Positions 44,985 to 55,709 of a stretch of 64,000 bases of DNA are shown here, in pieces. The stretch comes from Phymorhynchus buccinoides (Eukaryota; Mollusca; Gastropoda; Neogastropoda; Raphitomidae). A program made the translations under genes and the position numbers. The stretch lies in NCBI GenBank assembly GCA_017654935.2, contig CM065695.1, positions 38,068,169 through 38,132,168 on the forward strand, read 5' to 3'. How positions within the stretch are numbered: the stretch's first letter is position 1; every line of letters starts with the position of its first letter. The notes beneath the pieces were generated by a model, which was given only the letters and a program-made list of their open reading frames with translations, was not told the origin of the DNA and ran no database searches.

Positions 44985-45700
44985 CATTTCTGGGCGATAC
45001 AGTGGTGTTGCTCCCATGCCGCTCATTCCAAATCCCAACTCGTTTTGGTCACGGAATTCAAAATCAGCAGTCCAAGGGGAGCTAATCTATCATATTATGT
45101 TACTTTGTTAGGCCATCAGGAGGCAACCAACCGAGGATTCACAGTTTCACTGCACTGCTGCTGAGTCACCTTCGGTGGAGTTCAGTGGAGCCTGTTCTGA
45201 GCTAACATACACAGGACACCACCTACTAAACCCCCTACTGACAACAATAATGCCTTAGTCATGAAGCCAGCATGAGTGAGCAAGGTTCTCCTCCGAGGGT
45301 GCCACCATGTCCGTCCATCAACAGCTCCCCTGAACATACTGATCGCTATGACTTTGAACCGAATGTACCTAGGGCATAGACTGGATTGGAAATCAAAACT
45401 GATGTCACCATCAGAGCAGGACATGCAAATGCAAGGCCACAGATTTTGAGACATTTTGTTGTTGATGGTTGGTGGAAATGAGGCTGATAACTAATACTAT
45501 GATGATAATGATGCCATGGAGTTCCATATATATATCGGTCTGAGACTATGTGACATGGCTGTATTCTACGCTTCCTTTCGTAATGATATCTCGGCATTAA
45601 GCAGGCCCGAGAACTAGAGACACCTGCAGTGTTGGACATAAAATTAGAGCAACACTCAGAATCACATCCATCAAGTGGATGTGGCTCGACTGTGTGGTTT
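44985..45700. repeat. Dispersed repeat family B, copy 3
   Basis: Runs the full length of the 16745 copy, including AGGCAACCAACCGAGGATTC, TAAACCCCCTACTGACAACA, TCGGTCTGAGACTATGTGAC and the GCAGGCCCGAGAACTA block. Confidence 0.87.
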
Positions 45701-46445
45701 CAGTCTTCCCATTCAGCGCTGCAGCATAGCCACTCACTCAAGACAAGGGCTTAGAATAGATTTGATTGAGTACTAACTACTATACTGCGGAAACCAGCTA
45801 ACTAAAAAACAGGTACCACAAAAAATGGGATAATTCGCAATAATCTTTTGGTCCCAATATATATTTTTATGTATGTGGCAAAACGTTTCTTTATAATTAT
45901 TGGCTATCTCAATATTTATTGGCATTTTGAATGTTATGCCAAATGAATGTTAGATTAAATGGGACAGCAATGCTTACTTTCCTCCACTTATTGAGGAAGA
46001 TAAACACCTCCAGCTATCAACATGCCAAATGCCATTTTAAAATGAAACAATTTCTTATGTACTGTAGATAGTTAAAATAATGACTGGATCACATAAGGCT
46101 TAAAATGTATCAACTGAATTGATGACAACTCACGGACACTTGAATTCTTGAAAGTGTTTGTGTGTGTGTGTTATTTGTTTTTCCAAAATTCATTTCAAAT
46201 TGGTTTGCATGACCCAGCTTTTTTGAGTTTTTGTGAGCATATAGTTTTAATTTAGTTATTTCATTGATTTTTCATAAAAATGTGTTACTTTTTGTTTGAT
46301 TTGCTTTGCTGTGTTATTTTTTATTCTTTGTTTTTTAATCAGTTGGTTTATGATAATTATATTCATCGTTTTCTGTGTTTTAATGAAAACCATTTGATTT
46401 GTTATGTTTGCAGCGTTTTGTTAGGTTAAAACAATTGCTTTAATA
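45700..46445. other. AT-rich flank of the proposed NDRG start exon
   Basis: No repeat was recognised. A TTATGTTTGCAG acceptor-like site ends at 46413. A TAG at about 46419-46421 is in frame upstream of the ATG at 46446. Confidence 0.4.
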
Positions 46446-46487
46446 ATGGAGAGTGAGCATCTTTTGGAAACCAGTCCTGCCGTGGAG
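46446..46487 (+). CDS. NDRG: NDRG upstream start exon (proposed)
   Basis: [14 protein letters not shown] with a good start context (AATAATGG), a GTTAGC donor and an upstream in-frame TAG. It leaves in phase 0, and the next exon then reads Ala-Arg-Asn-Met-Glu-Lys in frame. Without this exon, translation would start at the ATG at 51732. Confidence 0.5.
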
Positions 46488-49400
46488 GTTAGCATGCACC
46501 TACCTTTTACTTCCAGCAGTTTGGCTTGCTTCATGAGTTTTTGTGTGCATCTTTTAACATTATTATTGTCTTTCTTTGTCTTTATTGTTCTTTTGTTTTC
46601 TTTCCTTTGCTTAGTTGCTTGCGGGCCATTCTTTTCTGTTGTGAGTGGAAAGCATTACCGTATGTTACAGACTATATTTTAGGACATATCAAATGAATAT
46701 TCTTTCTTCAAATTAACTGCTTCAAGCACATTTCTAGATTGCCTTTCACTGTATAAGGCACACATGATTATAACAATATAAGGCGCTACCCCCAAGTTTT
46801 ATACAAAATTTTGATTTTGTTTATTATAGTTTTTTGCTATTAATTATTAGTCACATTATAAGGCTAATGGGTCTCAAAATAGGGAAAAAGTACAGTGGAA
46901 CCTCCCTTATATAAATAAGACCTTAAAAAATCATCCAAAATGAGGTCTTATAAGGGAGGGGTCTTATACGGGAGGTCATTTTAATACTTACAAAGAAGGG
47001 CAATGTCTCAGAGAAGTGGGTCTTATATGGGAGAGAGTCTTATAATGGGAGGTCTTTGTAAGGGAGGTTCCACTGTATTGCCTTATAGTCCGTAAGATAT
47101 GGTATTTATGGTGTATTAGATAGTGTGTTTGTGTGTGTGTGTGTGTGTTATGCAGACACATACATTATTGTATGCACCATGATGCACAAAGCAATTTTTG
47201 TGTCTTTTTGTGTGACTATGGTCTTGGTGTACTGATGGTGCAAAAGTTAAAAGTACCTATACGGCTGTAGGCACATCAGGGTTACTGTGTAGCAAACAGT
47301 CTTTGTTGCTGTTGTTGTTGTTACAGTACTTATATCTGTGCATCATCAACATCATCATTCGTACACTTGCTGTCTTTCTTCTTCTTCTTCTTCTTCTTCT
47401 TCTTCTTCTTCTTCTTCTTCTTCTTCTTCTTCTTCTTCTGCCAATAATGTCCACCTGCCATAACCAGCAATTACTGACATGTACTGGGGTTCAAAGAATT
47501 ATTTCTTTTCCAATCTGTGCATTTTCTTTTAAGCCCTTTTAACATTCGCATAATTTCCACTCCATTCTGTGCTTTTTTCTCCCAGTCCTACTCTCTCTCT
47601 GTCCATTAAAAAAAATGGGTGTGTTAAAACTGAACATAACTTTTTTTGACAATGAAACAATGCTAATATTATTATTATTAATAAGTAAAATAAGGAATGA
47701 CTGCTGTACCTTCTCACAGCTTATGCAAATATAAGGGTAGAAAAATGTACCTGAGGAGGGGAGACAACGTTTCGATTCATAGAATCTTCATCAGGTGTGG
47801 TGATAGGGTTAACACTTTTGAAAAATCTTTTATTTGTGTTCATTTTTTCTACCTCAACTCCCCCAACTCAGCACTGGTTCTGGATAAAGGTCTTCCTATG
47901 TGCATGTCAAATGAGTATTCTTTCCTCAAATTAACTGCTTCAAACACATTTCTAGATTCCCTTTCTTTTTTACACTGCAGTTTGACTGCCGGTATAAATA
48001 ACTTCAGAATCGGTTATGCGTTACATTATTGATTCATTTGTACTTTTTATGTAAAAGAAAGAAGAGAGGATTTCATTCAGACTATGACCTCTGTGAAATT
48101 CACACAACATTAACAAATGCCCAGCCTATTTTGTTTAGAAGAAAAGAATGAATTACTCCATGACTGAATTAGTATTGTCTTGTCACAACATTATCTGCAA
48201 AGAGAAAAGAAGAGAGAGAGAGAGAGAGAGATTGTGACTGTGTGTGTGTGTGTGTGTGTTTCACTGTTCGTGTGTGTGTGTGTGTTTCACGTCACTGTGT
48301 GTTTCACTCTGTGTGTTTGTCACTCTGTGTGTGTCGTGTGTCACTGTGTGTGTGTGTGACTCTGTGTGTATGTGTGCATGCATGCATGCGTGTGAGTGTG
48401 TGTGTGTGTGTATGTGGACTGTGTGTGTGTGTGTGACTCTGTGTGTATGTGGGCCGTGTGTGTGTATGTGGGCTGTATGTGTGTCTAGTGGGATGGAGAG
48501 GGGCTTGTTTCGCTAAGCATGACATAAGGGTCAACATCTTCCTGTCATTGGGAAGGGTGGAAGGGAGGGGGGATAAAACTAAAAGTGGGATCTTACATTG
48601 TCTAATATGTCTACCGCTAAATCAGTAAATGTCAGCGACAAGCAGGAAAAAATGATCAGTGATGGATGGAAACCAGTGGTTTGTGGCCCTTAGTAGTTAG
48701 AGGATATGTGAAGGGGGGGGGGGGGGGGAGTAATTTTGTCTTTGTCAGCAGGGAATGGCTTTGTCTATGATTTATGCACATAGTAACATACACATATGTT
48801 CTGGGTGACACATCCTAGTTTTGTACTTTGTCAATGTATGCAAAGTACAATAGAAAAGGCTTGGCTATTTACTTAATCTCATTTTGTTTACCCTTTTAAT
48901 TGTCTTTTTTATTTCATCTTAGTCTTTTCCTTGGTATAATTTTTCTCGCACATTGATATTTGTTTAGCCTTGCTATATTCGCAGGTTTATTAACTGTTTT
49001 GTTAAATAAATAAAAAGTATGAACCTGAGAGGAATGGCCAGGTGTTTGTGAGCATTATTTGGCTCTTCTGTGCTTTACCCCCACATCCCTCCCCACCCTC
49101 CATCTTTCCATTACACACACACACACACACACACACACTGTCACACACGCACACGCACACACAGAGCAGGGACCCCCTTTTGGGGGTCTATGAAGCACTA
49201 AAATTCTAAAGGACCCTCTAAAAGAATGCAGGGGGTCCCAGGGATGCGCTAGAAAAATTCTTTTTAGCATTCGCTATACCACTGGGACCCTCTATCCCGC
49301 CTCTAGGACCCTCTATGCTGTAAGTGAAGGAGTCCCTGGGACCCCTTGTTTTGCGGGACGATTGGGAGCCCTGACAGAGTCACACGCGCACACGCATACG

Positions 49401-52400
49401 CACACGCACACACACACACACACACACACGAGACATGCTTCCTCTATAACACATTCCCCAACTAGCTCGTTTCTGCCTCTGATTCAGTTACTGCGTAAAT
49501 TTAGATCATGGGCTTCTCTCTCTTTGAACGTACATGTATTGCTGTAATATGTCGGTGTGAGTTTTGGCTGAATGTTTTTCTCAAGATGTACAAGTTTGCA
49601 TTATGATGTTGTGGATGCTATCGTTGTCAATGTGGTGCTTTCTATGTACATTCCTTATTGTTTGTGGCATTGTTTAAATATCAGTGTTGTGCAGACATGC
49701 TTTCGTTGTTGTGCTTTGATTATTGTTTTTAAATCATAGACTGGTAGAGATATATCTTTGGAATTATATGTCCCAGTATGTGTCTTTTATAAATATAATA
49801 TTTTTTCTAGGAATTATAGAAAATGCGTCTATTAATTTGTGTTTCTTGTTCTTGTTAAATCTTTTCTTTGGGGTTTAAGTTTCAACTCTGTTTTAATTTG
49901 TTGCAAAGGACAATGTTTATAATAGTTAACTTTCCGATAATGACTACCATGCTTGCTGAAGACACCCATTCAAGGTTCAGCCATGCATTTTCAGCAGTGG
50001 AAAAAAACACCCCATATAATTTATTATTCTGATTTCTTAAAATCGTATTTGTAAAGTTTTCTCCATTTGGTGCTAGCAAAGGTATATATATTACTATTTG
50101 TTGAATTATGTTTCTATTTTGATACCCCCCTTCTTTCCTTCTGCATCTCTTATCTTTCTTCAGTTCAAGCTAAGTTGACAATGAATGACTAAATTAACTT
50201 AAATTAAACTACATGAATGATGTAATGATTGTAAACATCTGTCAAATCAGAATCATTTTTTTCCCTTCCCCATAAAGTATTCATGGATGCTCCTGCTTTC
50301 AGGATGTCCTGAAGTTCAGGATTTTTTTTATTGCCTGGAGCCGGCGTCGCCATATTATAAGTATTTGAGCAGATGCATTTTGCTGGTTATAGAGCCAGAG
50401 GTCATGAAGTTTAACCAGAAGTGAAAGTGCAACGAGAGCCTGTCAGTTGCATTGGAAACTGTTGTTTCCCTTCAGCTTCCAGGGGGCATTGCCCCCCGGA
50501 ACCCCCAGGATGGCGCTGTCCCTGCACTCCGCTGGGGCCGGGGCGGCCCCTGGACTCCTGCCTTGCAGGATTTTTTTTATTTACCAGGAGCACCCATGAG
50601 TATTAGCAACTGAACGAGTCAGCTTGATGATCCATGATTTTTAATCTTGTGTGCGATCATGTTAAATTTTCAGAGACGTCAAACCCTCAATGTGATGTAG
50701 GATATGATATCACCATGATAGTGTGCATTAAAATGCGTTACAGTGATGGGTTTTTTGCTCTAGTCATAATATCTGTATGTTTTATAGTTTGCAAGGGACA
50801 GGGTTATATGGATAATATTTAACCCTTTCACCGCCAATGTCGTATTTATGCACCACAATGGTTTAACAACCATGTCACTAAAAGGTATCAAATCAGGGCC
50901 TGTTATCATAAGACCCCATTTTATTAATTTTGGTAGGTAAGGATAGGCCTAATGTTATACAAGTTACAGAGGAATTCCCAATATTGCAGATACATTTTTG
51001 TCTCCACCCAGTTAACTATAATGGGTTTTTTTGGTTGAAAAATGGCTGGTGGCAAAAGGGTTAATGAAAAACCCTTGTATTTGGCAAATTTAGGAATTAA
51101 TAATAATATAGTCAAGTAAATAAAGGAGAACTGATTATGCTAGAAATTTATGAACTTACCTTCCAGGTTTTGTTTTTTGTGTATGGTTGTCCATTACTGT
51201 TGGCATTTTTACAGCTCTGGGCTACTAACTTACTGCAGACATCATCTATTATTTATGGAACAAACTGATTTGAAGCATTGCAGGTGCAGGCCCCAATTCA
51301 ATTGTTCTTTTCTTGTTAATCCAATGGTGTTCTTATTATCTTAATTGTTTTGCTTTATAACACTCTGTGTGTGTGTGTGCGCGCCTGTGTGTGTGTGTAT
51401 GCGCATGTGCATGTATGCGTGTATGTGTTTTCTTGCAGCCTAGAAACATGGAAAAGTTACACTATTACTTGTTTAGTATTAGTATTACTGTAACAGACTA
51501 TATACTCATGAACATTGAAGCTACAGACCCCGAACCGAGCTGCTTTGTTAATCATGTTATTATGATTAATTAATGTGTTGTTATCTTGCTACTTTGCACA
51601 GTATGTGTTCACTGTGTGTGTTTTGTAGCAGGCCAGAAATATGGAGAAGCTAACGGACATTGAGCTCATGAGCTACTTTGCACAACGTGTGTTCAAACTT
51701 CAATGTGTGTGTTTTGTAGCAGGCTAGAAATATGGAGAAGCTAACAGACATTGAGCTCATGAGCATCGAGGCCACAGACCCCAAACCACGCTCCTTCGCT
51801 AATGATGCCACTGCTATTCTTATCCAGGTAAACATTATTAATATAATAATGGGAATTTATATAGCGCTCTTTCTCGCATGAGCTCGAACATTAAACTTAA
51901 AGGCAAGGAAATAATGAATCATTAGAAAGTAAAATAAACATGATGCTTGCAAGTACGCAATGTTCTCTTTTTTCCTGTCTCTCACACACACATGCACGCA
52001 CATACGCATGCATACACGCAGGTACTTACACACACACACACATGAACGCACTCACTCATACATGCACGCACACACTCACACACGTACACACGCACTGACA
52101 ATTACCCGGTATGCAAATTCTGAAACCTTGTATCTCGATTTTTTGGGGGGTTGAGTTAGATACATAGTCAGCTCTCTAATTTTTCCCACCACATTCCACC
52201 AAAAGCTCGTATCTCTAACGACTTTCTATCTGGGGTAAATGAGGTGTAAATTGAAGAAAAACTCGTAAGTCCCAAATTCAGATCTACTTAAGGACAAAAA
52301 CCTCATATCTTCATTCTTTTCAAGTATTTTTTTTTTAAAGAAGTAATTTTAACAAAATGCAGGACTAAACTCACAATGTCTTGAACAACATATTCATCAT

Positions 52401-54869
52401 AGTTAATAACTTGTGGTAAACGCTGTTAATTTTTAAAAAGTTTTGTTCATTTTCTCAAAACTACTAAAATCGATATACAAGGTTTCTGAATTTCACCGAC
52501 GATATGAAAATTCTAAGAAGAAACATATACCACATTCACCTTCTCAATCAAGCTTAGATACAATACTGGAAATTAAATCATACTGCCATCGACATACCAG
52601 TTATGTGACTAATTATAATAGACAAATTTGGTAAAAACAAAGATACCCTTCTACCTCCTTTACAAGCATTTAAAGTTTACAAGACGTAGATTGTCTAGGT
52701 AGGTACCACATTCTACATACAACTTACGAAATATAAAAAAATTGTAAAACAAAATTTCACAAGATTTCTGCAATGAAACGGATCCCCCCTCACACACAAA
52801 CACTAATCAATTATATGTCCGAAACAAGTGAGTTTTAAGGGCCGAGTGAAAGTCGGAGATAGAGTCAGATGAGCGGACATGTTGTGGGAGGGAATTCCAT
52901 AAATGAGGTGATAAATAGTAGAAAGATCGTTCACCAAAAGATTTTGTGTGGACCCGAGGAACCTTGAGTGTGCAGCAGAGGAAGAACGTAGGGAGCGAGC
53001 AGGTGTGTAGACATTTACTAGTTCAGAGAGATTGACAGGACCAGAAGAGTGAACAGCACGGAAACAAAGGCAAGCACTGTGTGGGCTCACTGCGTTTTTC
53101 CCACCTATATACAGTGGAACCTCCCCATTAACCCTTTCGCCGCCAGACATTTTTCAGCAAAAAATGTCCATTAAACTTACATGGGTAGAGGAAAAACAAT
53201 CATCTGCAATAGAGGGGATTCTTCTATGACCTGCATAAAATAAGGCCTATCCATACCTCCCCAAATTATGAAAATAGGCTCTTTGGATAGCAGGCCCTGG
53301 TTTGAGGCCTTTTCGTGACATGGGTGTTAAATCTTTGTGGTGCTAAAATACGACATTGGCAGTGAAAGGGTTAAGGCCAGGTTCACATTAGACGCGTAAG
53401 TTCCATACGGAAAACCCTAAATGAGTGGAAGAAAGAAGGATAAAAGCTTACGCATATAGGGGAAATTCGGACACATGCTCAAATCTTTTCCCTTCTTTGT
53501 TTCACTTATTTATGGATTGCACACTGGTTTCCCAATGGAATATCCGCTTATGTGTGTACACAGCTTTAGATTTTGAGATGTAACCAAAAAAATGTTCACC
53601 GTTATTTTTCTCTCCCCCTGTTCATATCCGGACTATTGAGTGTTCACCTCCCTATTAAGACTTTTTGGGTTGATTTTTCAAGGTCTTAATAGGGAGATTC
53701 CACTGTAATTGCATTGCCTACGTCATCGCTCGCCTGTATGCGAAGCATCGCCCTTCTGCCCACTCACTGGGCTTGCGACCGTACAGATACACAGACAAAC
53801 GTTAAACCCATTGGCAACGAAAAAGTTGTCATCAATCACACACAAAATCGCATGCAAAAAAATTTGTAAAAAAATGGGTGGCGCGCCTCTGGCTGAGACA
53901 CGCTCTCCAGGTGGGAGCAACCCGATTTTCACAGAGATGCCTCTGTGACTATAAAGTACCTAATAATAATAAATAATAATAATGAATTTTATGATGTAGA
54001 GTAGATGACGATAATGACTTTCCTTGCTGTTCTGCAGGAGGATGACGTGGAGACGCCCTACGGCAACATGCATGTGGCCGTACAGGGGGACCGCAGCAAG
54101 CCGGCCATCATGACTTTCCACGACATTGGACTGAATCGTTAGTAGTCTGTTTGTTATCAAATGGATTTATTTTGTTGTTGTTTTCTTTCACAGTTTTTGC
54201 AAATGATTGATCAATTATGTCCTTGTGACTTTCCATGACTTTTGGGTGCAATCGTTGCTTCTAATTTGTTTTTTATTCCTGTTGTTATTAGATGTTGGCA
54301 CATTACTTCAGGCATCAGAATCAGTTTTATTGTCAGAGGATCTGCAAATTTTAGAGGATTAAGAACTTCTTGACAGAGGAGAAAAAAAATTCTACAAGTC
54401 AGGGGTGTTTTGCCTTTTGTTCTGAGTGTTATCTTTACAAAGGCATAGCATTTTAAAGTGATTTCAGACTCAAACTGTATTGTCTTTTTGGTCACGTTGG
54501 GAACTGATTTGAGTGTTACCCCTCTACAATCTGGGGGCTCTGCCTGTTGGTCTCTTTCTCTTTTTTTTCAAGGACAGATTTGAAGACTAGGCGTTGTCTA
54601 AAATCTTTATTTCAGAGGATTGAAGAATAAAGTTTGAAGTTTTCTGTTCTACTGCGGTTTTCAGAGGATTGGACTTCTCGCTATTCTGATGCATGATATT
54701 TCCATGCTTGCATTTATGTACACACACTGATATGTGTGTACACTGCACACACGCACAGAGCACATTCTGATGCGATACTTGCTTGCGTATATGCACATGC
54801 ACATGCGCGCGCGCACACGCACACACACACACACACACACATACACATACACACACACACGCACGCACG

Positions 54870-54904
<35 letters not shown>

Positions 54905-54977
54905 ACAGAGAGAGAGAGAGAGAAACACACACACAGAGAGACACACACACACAGACACAGAGAGAGTGAGGTTTTGA

Positions 54978-55020
<43 letters not shown>

Positions 55021-55034
55021 GAGTGGGGTTTTGA

Positions 55035-55090
<56 letters not shown>

Positions 55091-55709
55091 TTTTCTCTGT
55101 ATTTTCACTTCAGTTAGGCCAGGGTGACATGCACTTGCGTTATTATGTCCGAATCCTCTGTCTGATGAAATGTGTCATGGTTTTCACCTGTTTTGAATGC
55201 ACCAGGAACGCATTCATCAGCACTGTATCATTTTTGTTCCTCTGTATAAAGTGCACACCCCCCCTCCCCCCCCCCCCCCCATTTTTAACAGCTCAGGGAG
55301 CCAGAACATTCTGTGCATTTTAAAATCAAATATCTTAACCTCTGTATTGTTCAGGGGTCTTCAGTTAGGCCAGGGTGATATGCAGCTTGCGTTATTATGT
55401 CCAAATCCTCTGTCTGAAATGTGTCATAGTTTTCCCCCGTTTTGGATGCACCAGGAACGCATTCATCAGCATCTGTATCATTTTTGCATCCTCTGTATAA
55501 AGGTTTTTGGGTTTTCCCCCCCATTTTTATGTGAAGTGGATATCTTTCTATGAAAAAAGAAAATGTGGAATTTTTTCCTGTGTTCCAGACGTGACCTGTT
55601 TCCAAGGGTTCTTCAACTTTGCCGAAATGCAGCCCATCCTGCGTCACTTCTGCGTCTACCACATCAACGCCCCAGGACAGGAGGAGAGCGCCCTCTGTCT
55701 GAAACCTGA
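46446..55709 (+). CDS. NDRG: NDRG-family gene, 5' part (runs off the right edge)
   Basis: Spliced parts 46446-46487 (proposed), 51723-51827, 54038-54137 and 55589-55709. Phases are 0, 0, 1, with an open phase 2 at the end, and 122 codons lie in the window. Family hallmarks are [18 protein letters not shown], then [16 protein letters not shown] (Ndr-domain start, alpha/beta-hydrolase fold), [17 protein letters not shown] and [14 protein letters not shown], closely following NDRG1/NDRG3. NDRG proteins are cytoplasmic, hydrolase-like but catalytically inactive, and act in stress, trafficking and differentiation. A family protein is about 350-400 residues, so roughly two thirds lies beyond the window. 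No continuation exon was found in 55710-64000, giving an intron of at least 8.3 kb. The paralogue (1 to 4) cannot be fixed; invertebrates often have a single gene. Confidence 0.9.
46688..46748. repeat. 61-bp direct repeat, second copy at 47908-47968
   Basis: CAAATGAATATTCTTTCTTC, TTAACTGCTTCAAGCACATT and TCTAGATTGCC recur 1.2 kb downstream with few changes. Confidence 0.8.
46893..47075. mobile_element. TA-flanked MITE, family C, nested
   Basis: Ends CAGTGGAACCTCCCTTATAT and, inverted, AAGGGAGGTTCCACTG, with TA both sides. Sits inside the ATAAGGCGC MITE. Confidence 0.92.
47125..47460. repeat. (GT)n and (CTT)n microsatellites
   Basis: GT run at 47126-47148 and CTT run at 47377-47439. Confidence 0.95.
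47460..48200. other. NDRG intron 1 or 5' flank, no gene recognised
   Basis: An open frame at 47697-48032 has no recognised domain. The motif ACAACGTTTCGATTCATAGA near 47763 resembles retroelement 3' flank text but is not enough for a call. Confidence 0.4.
48205..48490. repeat. (GA)n and (GT)n microsatellites
   Basis: GA at 48211-48230 followed by GT with CACTG interruptions. Confidence 0.95.
48490..49100. other. No gene recognised
   Basis: G-run at 48713-48729; otherwise AT-rich with no recognised repeat. Confidence 0.5.
49165..49372. mobile_element. CAGGG-type MITE, copy 2
   Basis: Starts CAGGGACCCCCTTTTGGGGG and ends GGGACGATTGGGAGCCCTG. Inverse orientation to 39413-39655. Confidence 0.85.
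49380..50270. other. (CA)n run, then AT-rich intron-like sequence
   Basis: CA microsatellite at 49384-49429. 49430-50270 shows no gene or repeat that I recognise. Confidence 0.5.
50277..50604. mobile_element. TIR element with a GC-rich core
   Basis: AGTATTCATGGATGCTCCTG at the left is inverted at the right as CAGGAGCACCCATGAGTATT. Internal CAGGATTTTTTTTATT occurs twice (about 50319 and 50567). The 50470-50575 core is strongly GC-rich in AT-rich surroundings. Confidence 0.7.
50819..51064. mobile_element. piggyBac-type MITE, copy 3
   Basis: TTAA-flanked, ends CCCTTTCACCGCCAATGTCG and GGCTGGTGGCAAAAGGG. Confidence 0.82.
51433..51574 (+). pseudogene. Degenerate copy of the NDRG ATG exon
   Basis: Acceptor-like TTTTCTTGCAG, then CCTAGAAACATGGAAAAG (real: GCTAGAAATATGGAGAAG). 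The translated text ends [12 protein letters not shown] (real: [12 protein letters not shown]). It has an in-frame insertion of about 33 bp after MEKL and no donor, and runs into TAA at 51572. Confidence 0.85.
51588..51671 (+). repeat. Tandem duplication of the NDRG exon acceptor and start codon
   Basis: GCTACTTTGCACA occurs at 51588 and 51672. Both units then carry TTTTGTAGCAG, GCCAGAAAT or GCTAGAAAT, and ATGGAGAAGCTAAC (ATG at 51641 and 51732). The upstream acceptor gives a 28-codon frame from the 51641 ATG that ends at TAG just before the real ATG. Confidence 0.9.
51723..51827 (+). CDS. NDRG: NDRG exon with [16 protein letters not shown]
   Basis: Acceptor TTTTGTAGCAG. Encodes [19 protein letters not shown] and [16 protein letters not shown]. 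Phase 0 out at GTAAAC. This is the N-terminal lead into the Ndr domain, as in NDRG3-type proteins. The ATG at 51732 is the default start if the upstream exon is not used. Confidence 0.87.
51950..52105. repeat. (CA)n-rich tract
   Basis: Interrupted CACACA and CATGCACG units after the exon. Confidence 0.88.
52105..52508. mobile_element. Inverted copy of the 24396-24780 TIR element
   Basis: Shares GGGGTAAATGAGGTGTAAAT, AACTCGTAAGT and AAGCTCGTATCTCTAACGAC in inverse orientation. Ends TTCTGAAACCTTGTATC and AAGGTTTCTGAATTTCACCG. Confidence 0.8.
52510..53110. other. NDRG intron sequence, no feature recognised
   Basis: AT-rich. 52800-53090 has a short open frame on the minus strand without a recognisable domain. 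Confidence 0.4.
53112..53705. mobile_element. TIR element carrying a nested piggyBac-type MITE
   Basis: Ends CAGTGGAACCTCCCCATTAA and TTAATAGGGAGATTCCACTG, TA-flanked. Inside, 53128-53374 is a TTAA-flanked CCCTTTCGCCGCCA element. Confidence 0.82.
53803..53972 (+). mobile_element. 5'-truncated SINE copy
   Basis: Shares GAAAAAGTTGTCATCAAT, GGGTGGCGCGCCTCTGGCTG, CTCCAGGTGGGAGCAACCCG and TAAAGTACCTAATAATAATA with the 10393-10752 SINE. It ends in (AAT)n, 65 bp upstream of an NDRG exon. Confidence 0.87.
54038..54137 (+). CDS. NDRG: NDRG exon: start of the Ndr domain
   Basis: Acceptor TGTTCTGCAG. Encodes [19 protein letters not shown] and [14 protein letters not shown], the beta-strand and TxHDIGxNH motif conserved in NDRG proteins. 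Phase 0 in, phase 1 out at GTTAGT. Confidence 0.95.
54300..54560. repeat. Dispersed repeat, second copy at 60815-61070
   Basis: Both share CAGGCATCAGAAT, GGTCA(C/T)GTTGGGAAC(T/C)GATTT, CCCCTCTACAATCTGGGG (CCCTCCACAGTCTGGGG) and AGAGGATT. Diverged. Confidence 0.65.
54780..55088. repeat. (CA)n, (GA)n compound microsatellite
   Basis: Two CA blocks joined by GAGAGAG and split by GTGGGGTTTTGAATACACA. Long Cys/Val frames are artefacts. Confidence 0.97.
55112..55502. repeat. Two-copy 140-bp duplication upstream of an NDRG exon
   Basis: CAGTTAGGCCAGGGTGA starts near 55113 and 55363. Both continue through TTATTATGTCC, TGCACCAGGAACGCATTCAT and CCTCTGTATAAA. A C-run (55256-55281) lies between. Confidence 0.9.
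55589..55709 (+). CDS. NDRG: NDRG exon: FNFAEM and HINAPGQ block
   Basis: Acceptor TGTGTTCCAG completes codon CAC (His). Encodes [19 protein letters not shown] and [20 protein letters not shown]. Phase 1 in, phase 2 out at GTAAGT. A clear NDRG family block. Confidence 0.95.

Larger units (their letters stand above)
46660..47105. mobile_element. ATAAGGCGC MITE interrupted by a family C MITE
   Basis: Outer ends are TACCGTATGTTACAGACTAT and TTATAGTCCGTAAGATATGG. The interior has ATAAGGCGCTACCCCC and GTCACATTATAAGG. It is split by the TA-flanked element at 46893-47075. The 155-bp element at 61087-61241 is an uninterrupted relative. Confidence 0.8.

Noticed and set aside
47697..48032. 111-residue plus-strand frame with retroelement-like flank
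   Set aside because: No recognisable RT, integrase or endonuclease motif.
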